Shown in pieces: positions 36,078-44,866 of a stretch of DNA of 64,000 nt; positions within the stretch are counted from its first letter, which is position 1, and each line of letters begins with the position of its first letter. The translations under genes were made by a program, and so were the position numbers. The notes below the pieces were generated by a model. It did not search any database, was not told the origin of the DNA, and saw only the letters and a program-made list of their open reading frames with translations. Source of the stretch: Chloroflexota bacterium (lineage in GTDB: Bacteria > Chloroflexota > UBA6077 > JACCZL01). The stretch lies in NCBI GenBank assembly GCA_020845495.1, contig JADLFM010000100.1:1-64000 (forward strand). The letters are read 5' to 3'.

Positions 36078-37289
36078 CTAGCCGACGCTGTCGAGGATGC
36101 GGCGCGCGATCTGTGGCGCGCCATCGAGGGGGCGCGTCGTCCACGGCTGCTCGCACTCGGCCAGCCGTGCGAGGGCCGGTCCAAGGTCCAGGCAGTCGAG
36201 CGCCGCGCGGGCGAGCGGGACGGCGCGTCCTTCCGTCTCCAACGCCCGTACGAGGAGCGGCTCCTCGCGGAAGCCTTCGCGGGAGACGTACAGTACCGGC
36301 ACCCGGTTCGCCAGGCAGTCGGCGACGATCCCGAACCCAGGCTTGGTAATGACGGCGTCGCTGGCAGCCAGCACATCGACGTACTCCTCGCCGAGGGGCG
36401 GCAGCACGAACACGTTTGGCCCGGCTCGGCTGGCCACAACGGCGCCCTCAGCGTGGTCCGCCGCTCTCTTGTCTGTCCCCCGAGTGACGGCACGTTGCCC
36501 GCCCGCGTCTCCATCGTCAACCCGTGTGCCATGACGGTCGTCACGCGGGACCGAGGCCGGCGCGCGAAACGTTGTATTCGCGCCGGTCATAGCGAAGGCA
36601 TACCCGGGCAGTTGAGCGAGCCGCTCAGCATCCGGCCCGCTGTTGGCGTGCCCGCCGAAGCTGAAGAGAACAAGCGGCGCTTCGAGCGGCAGCCCGAAGC
36701 GCCGCCGCGTCTCGGATCGGTCGGCGGTGGAGCGGCGCGCGATCAACGGGACATCCTCGATGCAGGGGAATGCCGAGAGATCGCCGTGGAAGGGGAGCCG
36801 GAAGAGGCGTGTCGCCTGCCCGTACTGCTCTCGGAGGCGATCGAGGAGCGGCGCGTGTCGCGGCGCCTCGGCCACGTACGGCGCGTAGATCCAGTCCCAG
36901 GAGAAGTTCGCCAACCCGAGGCCCGGTACACCCGCGCTCGCCGCGATCGCGAACGCCGCCGACGAGATGTCTGCCAGGACGGCCCGCGCGCCGGACTGAC
37001 GGACCTCGGCCGCCTCACTGGCAATCCGTTCAGCCTCGCCGTCGACGAGCGCGGCGTAACGTGTAAGGGTGGCGCCGGGATCGACGTCGAGGCTGCTCGC
37101 CTGAACCACGCCGACATCCAGGGTGCGCGGCCGCACCGTCACGCCCGGCGGGAAGATCCAGGCCGGCGCTGGCGTCCGAACGTCGATAACCAGCCCGGGC
37201 GCGGCATCCAGCAGCGCCCGGCACAACAGCGAACAACGGACGGCGTGGCCGAAGCCGTGGCCGCTGGCATAGAGCACGAGATCGGTCAT
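36078..37289 (-). CDS. MurG-like glycosyltransferase family protein
   Basis: 403 residues of a GT-B fold. The amino end MTDLVLYASGHGFGHAVR has the GHGxGH glycine-rich loop seen in the N-terminal half of some glycosyltransferases and of L-arabinokinase-like proteins. The C-terminal half has a typical donor-binding segment, VLPPLGEEYVDVLAASDAVITKPGFGIVADCLANRVPVLYV. Between the halves, about 50 residues (around 246-297) are Asp/Arg/Gly-rich and look like a disordered insertion. Substrates are unknown. Confidence 0.75.
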   Translation of the reverse strand: MTDLVLYASGHGFGHAVRCSLLCRALLDAAPGLVIDVRTPAPAWIFPPGVTVRPRTLDVGVVQASSLDVDPGATLTRYAALVDGEAERIASEAAEVRQSGARAVLADISSAAFAIAASAGVPGLGLANFSWDWIYAPYVAEAPRHAPLLDRLREQYGQATRLFRLPFHGDLSAFPCIEDVPLIARRSTADRSETRRRFGLPLEAPLVLFSFGGHANSGPDAERLAQLPGYAFAMTGANTTFRAPASVPRDDRHGTRVDDGDAGGQRAVTRGTDKRAADHAEGAVVASRAGPNVFVLPPLGEEYVDVLAASDAVITKPGFGIVADCLANRVPVLYVSREGFREEPLLVRALETEGRAVPLARAALDCLDLGPALARLAECEQPWTTRPLDGAPQIARRILDSVG

Positions 37290-37512
37290 GCCCGTAGCCT
37301 ACCCCACGCGCCGCCCGGATGCGCGTGGAGCGGCTATCGTGCTCGGGGAGTGGAAGGCGAACCGCACCGCGCCGCCTGCATGCGTGTGGAGCGGTGCTCT
37401 TCAGCGACGCCTTCGGCTTCGAGCGCGGCGCACCGCCCACATACGCATGCCGTGGCTACGGGAGGATCGTGAGACCTGGTTGGCCGTGGCTGGTCACGCG
37501 AGTGTGCGATTC

Positions 37513-38553
37513 TCACTCCCGGTCGGGGACGGGCTCCCCCAGATACGATGGTGCGCGTGCGAAGCCCTCGTATGGGGATGGGAAGCGCGTGATCTTCGCC
37601 TGCCGCCTGCCCACGTAGGCTTCCGGATCGCCGTCGAACGCCTGCTTCGTCCCGAACCCGACAAAGTAGAACGTTCGCCCGTGGTACTCGCTAGTGTAAG
37701 GCGTTCGCTCGGGGTCGACGTCCTCGCCACTCACCGGGTCGTACGGCACGTCCATAGCCGCCGGCTGGATCACCAGCAGCGGGATCTCCGACGTCCGAAT
37801 GAGACGATCCGCCACGCTGCCGACGAGCATTCGCGAGAGTGCCGAACGGCCATGTGTCGACACAGCGATCACATCGTATGCGCCTTCGACAGCCAGGCGC
37901 CCGATCTCGTCCGTCGGGTCTCCTTCACCAACGATCGTCGTCACAGCGACGCCGAGGTCGCCGAGCCGCTCGGCTACCCGGTCGAGGACGATCGCCATCG
38001 ACTCCCGCTCGAACTCGAGCGATTCGAGCACCGAGCAGAGCGTCATCTCGACGCACTCAGGGCGAAGGAGTCGGGCGGCCATGAGCGCCGCTTCTTCGGC
38101 GATGTCCGAGCCGTCGAGCGGCACGAGCACCCGCAGCCGGCGGCCGGCCGGCGGCGAGAGGCGATCGATCGACATGGTCGGCGGATGAAAGACGAGGACG
38201 GGGGCAGTGGCAGTCCGAATCACCCGGTCGGTCACGCTCCCGACGAGCATCCGCGCGAGCATCGGGCGGCCGTGCGTCGACATGGCAATCGCGTCCATAC
38301 CGTGCTCGTCGGCGTACGCGACGATCCGTTCGTCGGGCCGCCCGATGACGACCTGACCGTCCACCCCGGCCGGCGCCGTCTCGAGGCGCCGCGACATGGC
38401 CATCACCTCCTCCCGAGCGCGGGGGACATACTCCTCGCTCGGGACGACACGTAAGATCGTCAGATCCAGGCGATGCTGCGCCAGCAGTTCGAGCGCCATC
38501 ACCGCGGCCTGCTCGGCGAGCTCCTGACCGTCATACGGTACCAGGACTTTCAT
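37513..38553 (-). CDS. Tandem UspA domains fused to a cysteine-free YHS domain
   Basis: 346 residues. Two universal stress protein folds (MKVLVPYDGQ... and RVLVPLDGSDIAEEA...) each end with the nucleotide-loop signature STHGR..L.RMLVGSV.DR.IR. A C-terminal part (about residues 280-322) has the YHS pattern: DPVSGEDVDPERTPYTSEY followed by HGRTFYFVGFGTKQAF and DPEAYV. The three positions usually Cys (DPVCG, YFC, C.xxF) are Ser, Val and Thr. The ribosome binding site AGGAGG is 6 nt from the ATG at 38553. It follows the NRAMP-like gene on the same strand. Confidence 0.85.
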   Translation of the reverse strand: MKVLVPYDGQELAEQAAVMALELLAQHRLDLTILRVVPSEEYVPRAREEVMAMSRRLETAPAGVDGQVVIGRPDERIVAYADEHGMDAIAMSTHGRPMLARMLVGSVTDRVIRTATAPVLVFHPPTMSIDRLSPPAGRRLRVLVPLDGSDIAEEAALMAARLLRPECVEMTLCSVLESLEFERESMAIVLDRVAERLGDLGVAVTTIVGEGDPTDEIGRLAVEGAYDVIAVSTHGRSALSRMLVGSVADRLIRTSEIPLLVIQPAAMDVPYDPVSGEDVDPERTPYTSEYHGRTFYFVGFGTKQAFDGDPEAYVGRRQAKITRFPSPYEGFARAPSYLGEPVPDRE

Positions 38554-38939
38554 GGGAGGCCTCCTGCTTGCCTCGGCAACAAACACCAGTACACGAGCAC
38601 GCGGATCCGTCGCCGTCTCCGCGCGTCCCGATCGTACGAGTGCTTCAGGGCAACGCCCAGGGGCGACTGTCCTGATGTGCGGGGGTGAGGCGGACTACCT
38701 TCTGGCCGAGCCAGCTCCGGCGGGCTGTCAGGAGTCACGTCGGTAGCCTCCGAACGGCGTCCTGGCTCACGCTGAGGGCCGGGCGGCTGCCGCGATCGGG
38801 CCAAAGATCTGGCGACTGTGGCGTGTCGACCTCGACTGGGCTGGGCGTCGCAGATCCACTCCCGGCCGGGTCTGTCTCCCCTGGCGTGTCTCCCCTGGGG
38901 GTCCGTGCCACGACGCAGCTGGCGCGTGAGGGTCTCGCC
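38554..38939. other. Gap between NRAMP-like and Usp-YHS genes
   Basis: About 385 bp without a gene. It contains TGTCTCCCCTGG twice (38873-38884 and 38887-38898). No clear promoter was found. Confidence 0.5.
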
Positions 38940-40403
38940 TCACGCACCTCCCAGGCCCAGCAGGCTGAACACGTCCAGGTCAAATGCCTGAAGAACGAGG
39001 TTGACGAGCATCAAGAGCGTGAGGAAGCTGACGACGATGGCCGTCATCCAGGCGACGACGTGCAGCACCCGGCCGTTCACCAGATGCCCCATCAGGCCCC
39101 GATTGTCGCTCAGACGGAGAATGAAGAACAGGATGACCGGCAGCAGCATCGCATTGAGCACCTGGATCGCGACGAGCAGCCCGATCACCGGTAGGCCCGG
39201 AATCAGCGCGACCAGTGCTCCAACGGCGACCAACCCGGTGAACAGGCTGACGAAGATCGGCGCCCGACGGTAGTCCAGGTTCACGCCCTTGCGGAACCCG
39301 AACGCCTCGGCCACGCTATAGGCTGTCGCGACTGGCAGCACGCCCGCCGCGAGCAGCGACGCCCCCAGTAGCCCGATAGCGAACAGCAGGCCAGCATTCC
39401 GGCCGGCGACCGGCACAAGTGCCTGCGCCGCCTGGGCCGCCGATGCGATCTCGGTCTGACCGGCTGCATGGAGCGTCGCAGCGGTGGCCACGATGATGAA
39501 GTAGGAGACCAGGTTGCCGAAGACCGCACCGGTCCAGGCGTCGATCCGCTCCGGGCCGTACGAGCGGCGCGCTACCCCCCGCTCGACCGTGGAGGACTGC
39601 GCGAACAACTGCATGTACGGCGTGATCGTGGTGCCGACCGTCGCCACGAACAGCATCAAGTACGCCGGGTCGGCCTTGATAGTTGGCACCACGGTCTTCA
39701 CGGCAACTTCACTCCAGTCCGGACTGGCCAGGATCGCGGCGACCGGGTAGGCGAAGAAGACGATCGTCATTGCGAGGAAGACCATCTCGACCTGGTGGTA
39801 ATTACCCTTCACGACCAGCCACCAGACCAGCACCGCTGCAAGTGGGACGGCCAGGTACCTGGACACCCCGAACAATTCGAGCGCCGCCCCGACGCCCACA
39901 AACTCGGTGATGATGACGCCGCCGTTCGCCAGCAGGACGACCCCGACGGCCAGGAGCGCCCAGCCGATCCCGAAGCGCTCGCGCACCAGATCGAGCAGGC
40001 CGCGTCCGGTGGCCGCTCCGAGGCGCATGGCCATCTCCTGAACGACTGCCAGCGAGATCGTGATCGGAATCATCATCCAGAGCAGGTCGTAGCCATACTT
40101 CGCGCCAACCGAGGCGTAGGTCGCGATGCCGCCGGCGTCGTCGCCGGCCGTCGCCGCGATCAGGCCCGGCCCGAGGATCGCAAGCAGGCCCATGAGGCCG
40201 TGCGATGGCGCATGGAGCCGGCGGAACATCATCGGGCGGCCACGAATGATGAGCCGGACCCCTCGCCCGGGCGGGGTAGCGGGTAGCGGGAGCGGCGCGT
40301 GCCTGGCTGCTGCCACGGCAGTGTTGGGGCGCGGCCGGTCCTTGAGTGAAGGGCGGTGCTCCTCAGGGCCGGTGCCGGATCGCGCGTGAGCGGGACGGGG
40401 CAT
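38940..40403 (-). CDS. NRAMP-related divalent metal transporter (NRMT-like)
   Basis: 487 residues with about eleven transmembrane segments after a 57-residue polar amino end. The TM1 segment reads GPGLIAATAGDDAGGIATY where true NRAMP has DPGN, keeping Asp but changing Asn to Gly. TM6 reads TVGTTITPYMQLFAQSS where NRAMP has ATVMPHNL, so the metal-binding Met is Thr. Such changes are those described for the NRAMP-related magnesium transporters, from memory. The ATG overlaps the stop of the upstream MgtE_N/CBS gene (TGATG), so the two products are coupled. A later start (e.g. MMFRRLHAP) is possible. Confidence 0.85.
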   Translation of the reverse strand: MPRPAHARSGTGPEEHRPSLKDRPRPNTAVAAARHAPLPLPATPPGRGVRLIIRGRPMMFRRLHAPSHGLMGLLAILGPGLIAATAGDDAGGIATYASVGAKYGYDLLWMMIPITISLAVVQEMAMRLGAATGRGLLDLVRERFGIGWALLAVGVVLLANGGVIITEFVGVGAALELFGVSRYLAVPLAAVLVWWLVVKGNYHQVEMVFLAMTIVFFAYPVAAILASPDWSEVAVKTVVPTIKADPAYLMLFVATVGTTITPYMQLFAQSSTVERGVARRSYGPERIDAWTGAVFGNLVSYFIIVATAATLHAAGQTEIASAAQAAQALVPVAGRNAGLLFAIGLLGASLLAAGVLPVATAYSVAEAFGFRKGVNLDYRRAPIFVSLFTGLVAVGALVALIPGLPVIGLLVAIQVLNAMLLPVILFFILRLSDNRGLMGHLVNGRVLHVVAWMTAIVVSFLTLLMLVNLVLQAFDLDVFSLLGLGGA

Positions 40404-41695
40404 CAGGTGAACACTCGGGGGATGTCTTTCCGGAGCGTCTCAGGCGCGATCTGGCTGACGGCGTTGTCGATGGTGACGATACCCAGTAGGCGGCCGTCTT
40501 CACTCTCGACCGGTAAGGCGTTGAGCTGGTTGTCGGCCAGGCGGTAGGCGACCGCGCGCGCCGGCTCGAACGCCCGTGCCGAGACGAGGTGCGGTTGCAT
40601 GACCTCACGGACCGGTTGCGCGGGCTCGGCGAGCAGCAGATCGCGCAGCGTCACCACCCCTTCCAGGCGGCGCGACGCCAGATCCCGAACGACGTAGACA
40701 TAGTAGACCAGGTCCGGGCGCGCAATCTGGGGCCGGATGGCGCCGATCGTCTGAGCGACGGTCAGGCCGACCGGCACGACGACAACCTCATTGGTCATGA
40801 TGCCGCCCGCGGTATCGTGGGGATACTGGAGCAAGTCCTCCACCAGAGCCGCCCGTGAGCGCGGCAGGCGTTCGAGGAAGCGGCGAGCGTTATGCAGGGG
40901 GAGCCGAGCCAGAACGTCGGTCGCATGATCCGGCGCAATGTCCGCGAGCAGGCGGAGCGCGCGCATCTCCGATAGCTCGCCTATCACCTGGACTTGACGC
41001 TCTGGCCAGAGGAGTTCGAAGACGTCGGCGGCAAGCTCGACCGGCAAGATATTCAGCAACTCGGTGGCGTGCAGGTACGGAAGCGCTTCGGCCAGATCGG
41101 CGATCTGGGCTGGCGTCAACCGAGCGACGCGCGGCGTGAGGAGTTGCCCATCGACTGTGCGGCCCTCGATGGTCCGGTTTGGCTCGCCGAGCAGCAGTTC
41201 GACGTCGCGCCAGTCCACCAGTCCGTCAGGGCGATGGCGCCCGAGCCGGCCGTGCCTGAAGCGGGCGGGCATGATCCGGCGGATGATGGCGCGGGCACTG
41301 ATGTCGGCGGCAGCCACCACACAGCGCCCGCCGTCATAGCCGCCCTGCTGCCAGCCGTCCAGCCGCAACCAGACGTCGTTGATGCGGACGGCACGCTCCC
41401 TGGCCAGGTCGAGGACGAGGGCATCCAGGATGTCCCGCACGACGAGGACTCGCCGCGCCAGCCGGCCTGGCGAGTAGGGAGTGGCGTGGGACAGGTCGTC
41501 GACACGGACCAGGTCGCCAAGCTGTTTCACGGAAGACCACGGCAGCAGTGAGTGCCGGCCGCGATGATGGAAGACGAGCCCGTTGACGGGCGGGTACTCG
41601 CCGTCAAACAGGTCGACGTCGAGGTCGGAGAGGGTGGCGCGGCGGCCACGGTCGTCCACCACCGCGCACTGGACCAGCGCCGTCACCATGACCAT
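40403..41695 (-). CDS. Soluble PRC-barrel / MgtE N-domain / CBS-pair protein
   Basis: 430 residues with no transmembrane segments. Order: two PRC-barrel-like strands (SDLDVDLFDGEYPPVNGLVF; VLVVRDILDALVLDL), MgtE_N superhelical repeats (LTPAQIADLAEALPYLHATELLNILP..., ending PHDTAGGIMTNEVVVVP) near residues 200-330, then two CBS motifs (SRRLEGVVTLRDLLL; EDGRLLGIVTIDNAVSQI). In MgtE this region senses cytosolic Mg2+ and gates the channel; here the channel domain is missing and an NRAMP-like permease follows with TGATG overlap. The start at 41695 has AGGAG about 11 nt upstream; a frame 118 codons longer is less likely. Confidence 0.85.
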   Translation of the reverse strand: MVMVTALVQCAVVDDRGRRATLSDLDVDLFDGEYPPVNGLVFHHRGRHSLLPWSSVKQLGDLVRVDDLSHATPYSPGRLARRVLVVRDILDALVLDLARERAVRINDVWLRLDGWQQGGYDGGRCVVAAADISARAIIRRIMPARFRHGRLGRHRPDGLVDWRDVELLLGEPNRTIEGRTVDGQLLTPRVARLTPAQIADLAEALPYLHATELLNILPVELAADVFELLWPERQVQVIGELSEMRALRLLADIAPDHATDVLARLPLHNARRFLERLPRSRAALVEDLLQYPHDTAGGIMTNEVVVVPVGLTVAQTIGAIRPQIARPDLVYYVYVVRDLASRRLEGVVTLRDLLLAEPAQPVREVMQPHLVSARAFEPARAVAYRLADNQLNALPVESEDGRLLGIVTIDNAVSQIAPETLRKDIPRVFT

Positions 41696-42063
41696 CGTCT
41701 GCCCCGCTCCTGGCGTCCCGCACTTCCTGAATGGCCCAGGTGACAGCCAGCCGCTCGCGACAAGATGCAGGGGGCGTGCCAGATACAGGGGGCCTGCCAG
41801 ATACAGGGGGCCTGCCAGATGCCAGGTTGGAGGCGAGAGCAGGCAGCGCAGCCCACTCTCGGCTGTGGCCGGGGCAGGCCGCTGAGCGTACAATGGCGGC
41901 GTGTCCGAGCCGCGCTTCATCAAGAGGTCGATGCCACCCCCAGATCGACCCTTGATGCACGTCTCTCCCGTTCTGATTGGCAGATGCCACGCCGCATCGC
42001 GCCGCGCCAGCCTCGCGCCGCGCACGTCAACGCGCACGCTAACGCGCACGCCAACAGGACAGG
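41696..42063. other. Divergent MgtE_N/HutI-like intergenic region
   Basis: About 370 bp. It carries three 18-bp repeats (41768-41821) and two 12-bp AACGCGCACGCY repeats (42029-42052). An open minus-strand frame crosses it in phase with the MgtE_N gene but lacks a good start. Confidence 0.5.
41768..41821. repeat. 18-bp x3 tandem repeat upstream of the MgtE_N gene
   Basis: CAGGGGGCSTGCCAGATR repeated three times without gap. The unit is a multiple of three and lies in an open frame that continues into the MgtE_N/CBS gene, so either the gene starts upstream or the repeat is a leader element. Confidence 0.9.
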
Positions 42064-43371
42064 ATGATGCTTGTAGAAGTCACCCGCGAGCGGCCGGCCG
42101 TGCTTCCCGCTGACCGCGCTACCCTCCTGGTGGAGCACGCCGCCGAGCTCGTCACGCTCGGATCGGTGTACGGTGACGGTCCGCGCGGTGGCCTCTGGCA
42201 GAGTGACCCGGGCTTGATTCGCGACGGCGCTATCGCCATCGGCGGCGATGGCCGAATCCTGGCGGTTGGCCCGACCGACCGTATTCGTTCGAGCGTCGAT
42301 CTCTCGTCGCGAGCACGCGTGCTCGACGCGAGCGGACTTATCGTCGTGCCGGGCTTCGTCGATGCATACGCGCACGCCGTCATTGCCGGTGAAGCGGCCG
42401 AGAACGCTGGGCCAGCATTGGCTCGGTCGGGCGCGCCGGGGCGGGTCGCGGTCGTTCGCGACGTTCGCGATGCGTCCGAGCACGACATCGTTGCACGCCT
42501 CTGGCAGCATCTGGACGCCATCTTGCTGCGGGGGACGACCGCCCTTGCCCTGACCAGCGGGTATGGCCTCGACCCTGACGATGAGGTCAAGCTGCTGCGG
42601 GCCGTTCAAGGCATGACCGACGTCGGACCGCTCACCGTGGTGGGGAGCTTCCGGGTGGGCGCGACGATCCCGACTGAGTATGCCGATGCGATTGGTGAAT
42701 ACGTCGAACTGGTGGCCCACGACTTGATCCCCGACATCGCCGACGACGAACTGGCAACGACTCTTGCCGTGGTCTCCGGTCGCGACGAGTTGAGCCTCGA
42801 ACACCTGTGGCGATTGTTGCGGGCCGGGCGTGCGAACGGGCTGCTGCCACGCCTGGACCTCGGCACGAGTCACCGCCCGGGAGCGCTCGGGCTGGCCGCG
42901 GAGATGGGCGTGGAGAGCGTCGTGCTGCTCGATGCGCCGGACGAGGCGGATCTGACGCGGCTGGCCGACATGGCGGCCGTCGTCGTGCTGCTGCCGGGCC
43001 AGATCGCCCCATCCGTTACCTGGCGGCAGACGGCCAGACGGCTGATCGAGCTCGGCGTCCCGCTTGCGCTCGGGACCGGCTATGGCCCGGCTGGCGGTCG
43101 CGCCCCGTCCACCCTCGACGCGATTCAGCTAGCCGTCGCCGAGCTTGGGCTCACGCCTTCCGAGGCGCTGGTCGCTGCGACGGTCAACGCCGCCTATGCC
43201 AGCGGGCTGGGCGACGACGTCGGGAGCCTGGAGCCGGGCAAGCGCGCGGACCTGCTGTTATTGAACGCCCCAAGTTACGTCCACCTGCCGCATCAGATGA
43301 GCGGCGAGGCGATCCAGGGGGTGGTCAAGGATGGCTGGGTCGTCGTCGAGGAAGGCCAGCGGGTCGCCTGA
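42064..43371 (+). CDS. Imidazolonepropionase-like amidohydrolase lacking metal ligands
   Basis: 435 residues that follow HutI from end to end: VVPGFVDAYAHAVIAGE, LGLTPSEALVAATVNAAYASGLGD and GSLEPGKRADLLLLNAPSYVHLP. The metal and catalytic residues are changed. HTH in the first loop reads YAH, the H of K.H.(D/E) reads D in PRLDLGTSH, SVDHL is SVVLLDAP, and ATDFNPGS is GTGYGPAG. It therefore seems unable to hydrolyse imidazolonepropionate and may be a pseudoenzyme or use another chemistry. It is divergent from the MgtE_N gene and ends 2 bp from the convergent TlpA-like gene. Confidence 0.8.
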   Translation: MMLVEVTRERPAVLPADRATLLVEHAAELVTLGSVYGDGPRGGLWQSDPGLIRDGAIAIGGDGRILAVGPTDRIRSSVDLSSRARVLDASGLIVVPGFVDAYAHAVIAGEAAENAGPALARSGAPGRVAVVRDVRDASEHDIVARLWQHLDAILLRGTTALALTSGYGLDPDDEVKLLRAVQGMTDVGPLTVVGSFRVGATIPTEYADAIGEYVELVAHDLIPDIADDELATTLAVVSGRDELSLEHLWRLLRAGRANGLLPRLDLGTSHRPGALGLAAEMGVESVVLLDAPDEADLTRLADMAAVVVLLPGQIAPSVTWRQTARRLIELGVPLALGTGYGPAGGRAPSTLDAIQLAVAELGLTPSEALVAATVNAAYASGLGDDVGSLEPGKRADLLLLNAPSYVHLPHQMSGEAIQGVVKDGWVVVEEGQRVA

Positions 43372-43373
43372 GG

Positions 43374-44099
43374 CTACGGGCCGAGCAGGGGCGCCAGCCG
43401 CTCCTCGATCGTCGACTCCGTGTAAGCGCCGAGCCGCACGTCGCGGATGATGCCGTCCCGGTCGATCAGGAACGATGTGGGCAGACCCGTCGCGCGCCAC
43501 GCTCGGGCAGCCTCGCCCGTTCGGTCGATGGCCGAAGGGTAGCTCACCTGCATCTCGCGCAGGAAGGCCAGCACGTCCTCATCCTTCTCCTGAAGATCCA
43601 CGGCCAACACGGCGAACCCACGGTCGCGGTGCCGCTGATATACCCGCTCCAGGTCTGGCATCTCGGCCTTGCAGGGCGGGCACCAGGTGGCCCAGAAGTT
43701 CACCAGCACCACCTGGCCACGGTAGCTGGCGAGATCCACGTCGCCGCCGCCGGCCAGGGGGAGCGTCAGAGGTGGTGCAGGCTGCCCGATATCGGCTGAG
43801 ACCGGCGCTGACGGCGCGGGCGCGACCAGCGAGCGGATGCTATCCAGCCCGCCCGCCAGAAACAGCCAGCCCACGACCATGACGCCCACGGCCGCCCAGA
43901 GGAGGGCGCGTGTCCGGCGGAGCCGCCGGATCACGACGTCCTCGTCGGCCAGGGAGGACGGAGCGGCGGCGTCCGTGACATCGACCATCGCGGCCGCTGC
44001 TGCCAGGGAGGCCGCGTCTTGCTGCGATACGGCGTTGGGGGGAGTCACGTCGAACGGGGTGCCTGGGGGAGTTGCGTCGGGCAGCGGGCTGGCGGTCAC
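43374..44099 (-). CDS. Membrane-anchored TlpA/ResA-like thioredoxin
   Basis: 241 residues. A Pro/Ala/Thr-rich cytosolic amino end of about 60 residues is followed by one membrane span (LLWAAVGVMVVGWLFLAGG) and an extracytoplasmic thioredoxin fold with the redox site FWATWCPPCKAEMP, cis-Pro segment TGLPTSFLIDRDG. Such proteins reduce cytochromes or metal-loading cysteines. The GTG at 44099 is chosen since it follows the upstream gene by 83 bp; the frame is open to 44231 but overlaps that gene. It is the last of a four-gene minus-strand run with methanethiol oxidase. Confidence 0.85.
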   Translation of the reverse strand: MTASPLPDATPPGTPFDVTPPNAVSQQDAASLAAAAAMVDVTDAAAPSSLADEDVVIRRLRRTRALLWAAVGVMVVGWLFLAGGLDSIRSLVAPAPSAPVSADIGQPAPPLTLPLAGGGDVDLASYRGQVVLVNFWATWCPPCKAEMPDLERVYQRHRDRGFAVLAVDLQEKDEDVLAFLREMQVSYPSAIDRTGEAARAWRATGLPTSFLIDRDGIIRDVRLGAYTESTIEERLAPLLGP

Positions 44100-44182
44100 G
44101 TCCCTATTGTACGGTCTACCCGCGTCGTCAGATGCACCAAATGCCCCTGCCCAGGCTCCCCCTACTCCACACCAGGCCTCCT

Positions 44183-44866
44183 TTACACCACAAAGGTGAG
44201 CGCGCCAACAACCACGAGCGCCCCCGCCCACAGCCGGTCGACGTTGAGCCAGGCCCGCCGCAGGATGGCCAGACCGAGCCGGTCGAAGACCAGCAGCGCG
44301 AGTGCTGCCATCACCACGAACATGGCGACGGTATGAACGCCCACAGCCATCAGTTCGGTGATGGGCAGGCTAGTGGTTGTGGTCAGCATGCCGGTGGACT
44401 CGACAGCGGTCGATTGAGCGGCCGCATGCGCCATGTGCGCGGCGTGCGGCCCGGCGCCGGGCGAGAGGTACGACACGATTGGCACCAGCATCAGCCCGGC
44501 GCCGTGGGCCGTCGCCATCAAAAACGACCAGCCAGCCAGTTCGCGCGGCGTCACTCGCATGCCGACCCAGCGGGGGTGCGTCCCGCGGCCCAGCAGCTTG
44601 ACCAGCCCGAACGTCACCAACCCGATTGCCGCTACGTACCGCAGCGTCTCCGGCGCAACGACCAACTGGGCGCCACCCACCAGCAGGACGACCACGACAA
44701 TGGCAAGCGCATGACCCACGGCGATCGGGCCAAACGCCCGCACGACCGCAGCGCGGCTGCCCTCCTGAAGCCCCAGCGCGACGGCGAACAGCCAGCCCAT
44801 GCCAGGGTTGAGCCCGTGAAATGCCCCGAGCAGGGCCAGCGAGAGCCACGCTACATGCTCGCTCAT
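44183..44866 (-). CDS. Polytopic membrane protein, possibly a NicO/UreH-like metal permease
   Basis: 227 residues with about six hydrophobic segments. Conserved-looking polar motifs inside membrane segments are GAFHGLNPGMGWLFAVALG near residue 10 and AVGHALAIVVV near 50, plus MATAHGAGLMLVP. Histidines next to membrane helices and the general layout resemble NicO/RcnA/UreH-type transporters, but I cannot prove the family. A GGAGG site lies 5 nt before the ATG at 44866. It sits between the methanethiol oxidase and TlpA-like genes. Confidence 0.55.
   Translation of the reverse strand: MSEHVAWLSLALLGAFHGLNPGMGWLFAVALGLQEGSRAAVVRAFGPIAVGHALAIVVVVLLVGGAQLVVAPETLRYVAAIGLVTFGLVKLLGRGTHPRWVGMRVTPRELAGWSFLMATAHGAGLMLVPIVSYLSPGAGPHAAHMAHAAAQSTAVESTGMLTTTTSLPITELMAVGVHTVAMFVVMAALALLVFDRLGLAILRRAWLNVDRLWAGALVVVGALTFVV

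Noticed and set aside
40403..42049. 548-residue form of the MgtE_N protein starting at 42049
   Set aside because: The extra 118 residues are low-complexity and encode the 18-bp tandem repeats; the start at 41695 has a plausible ribosome binding site. The longer form cannot be fully excluded.
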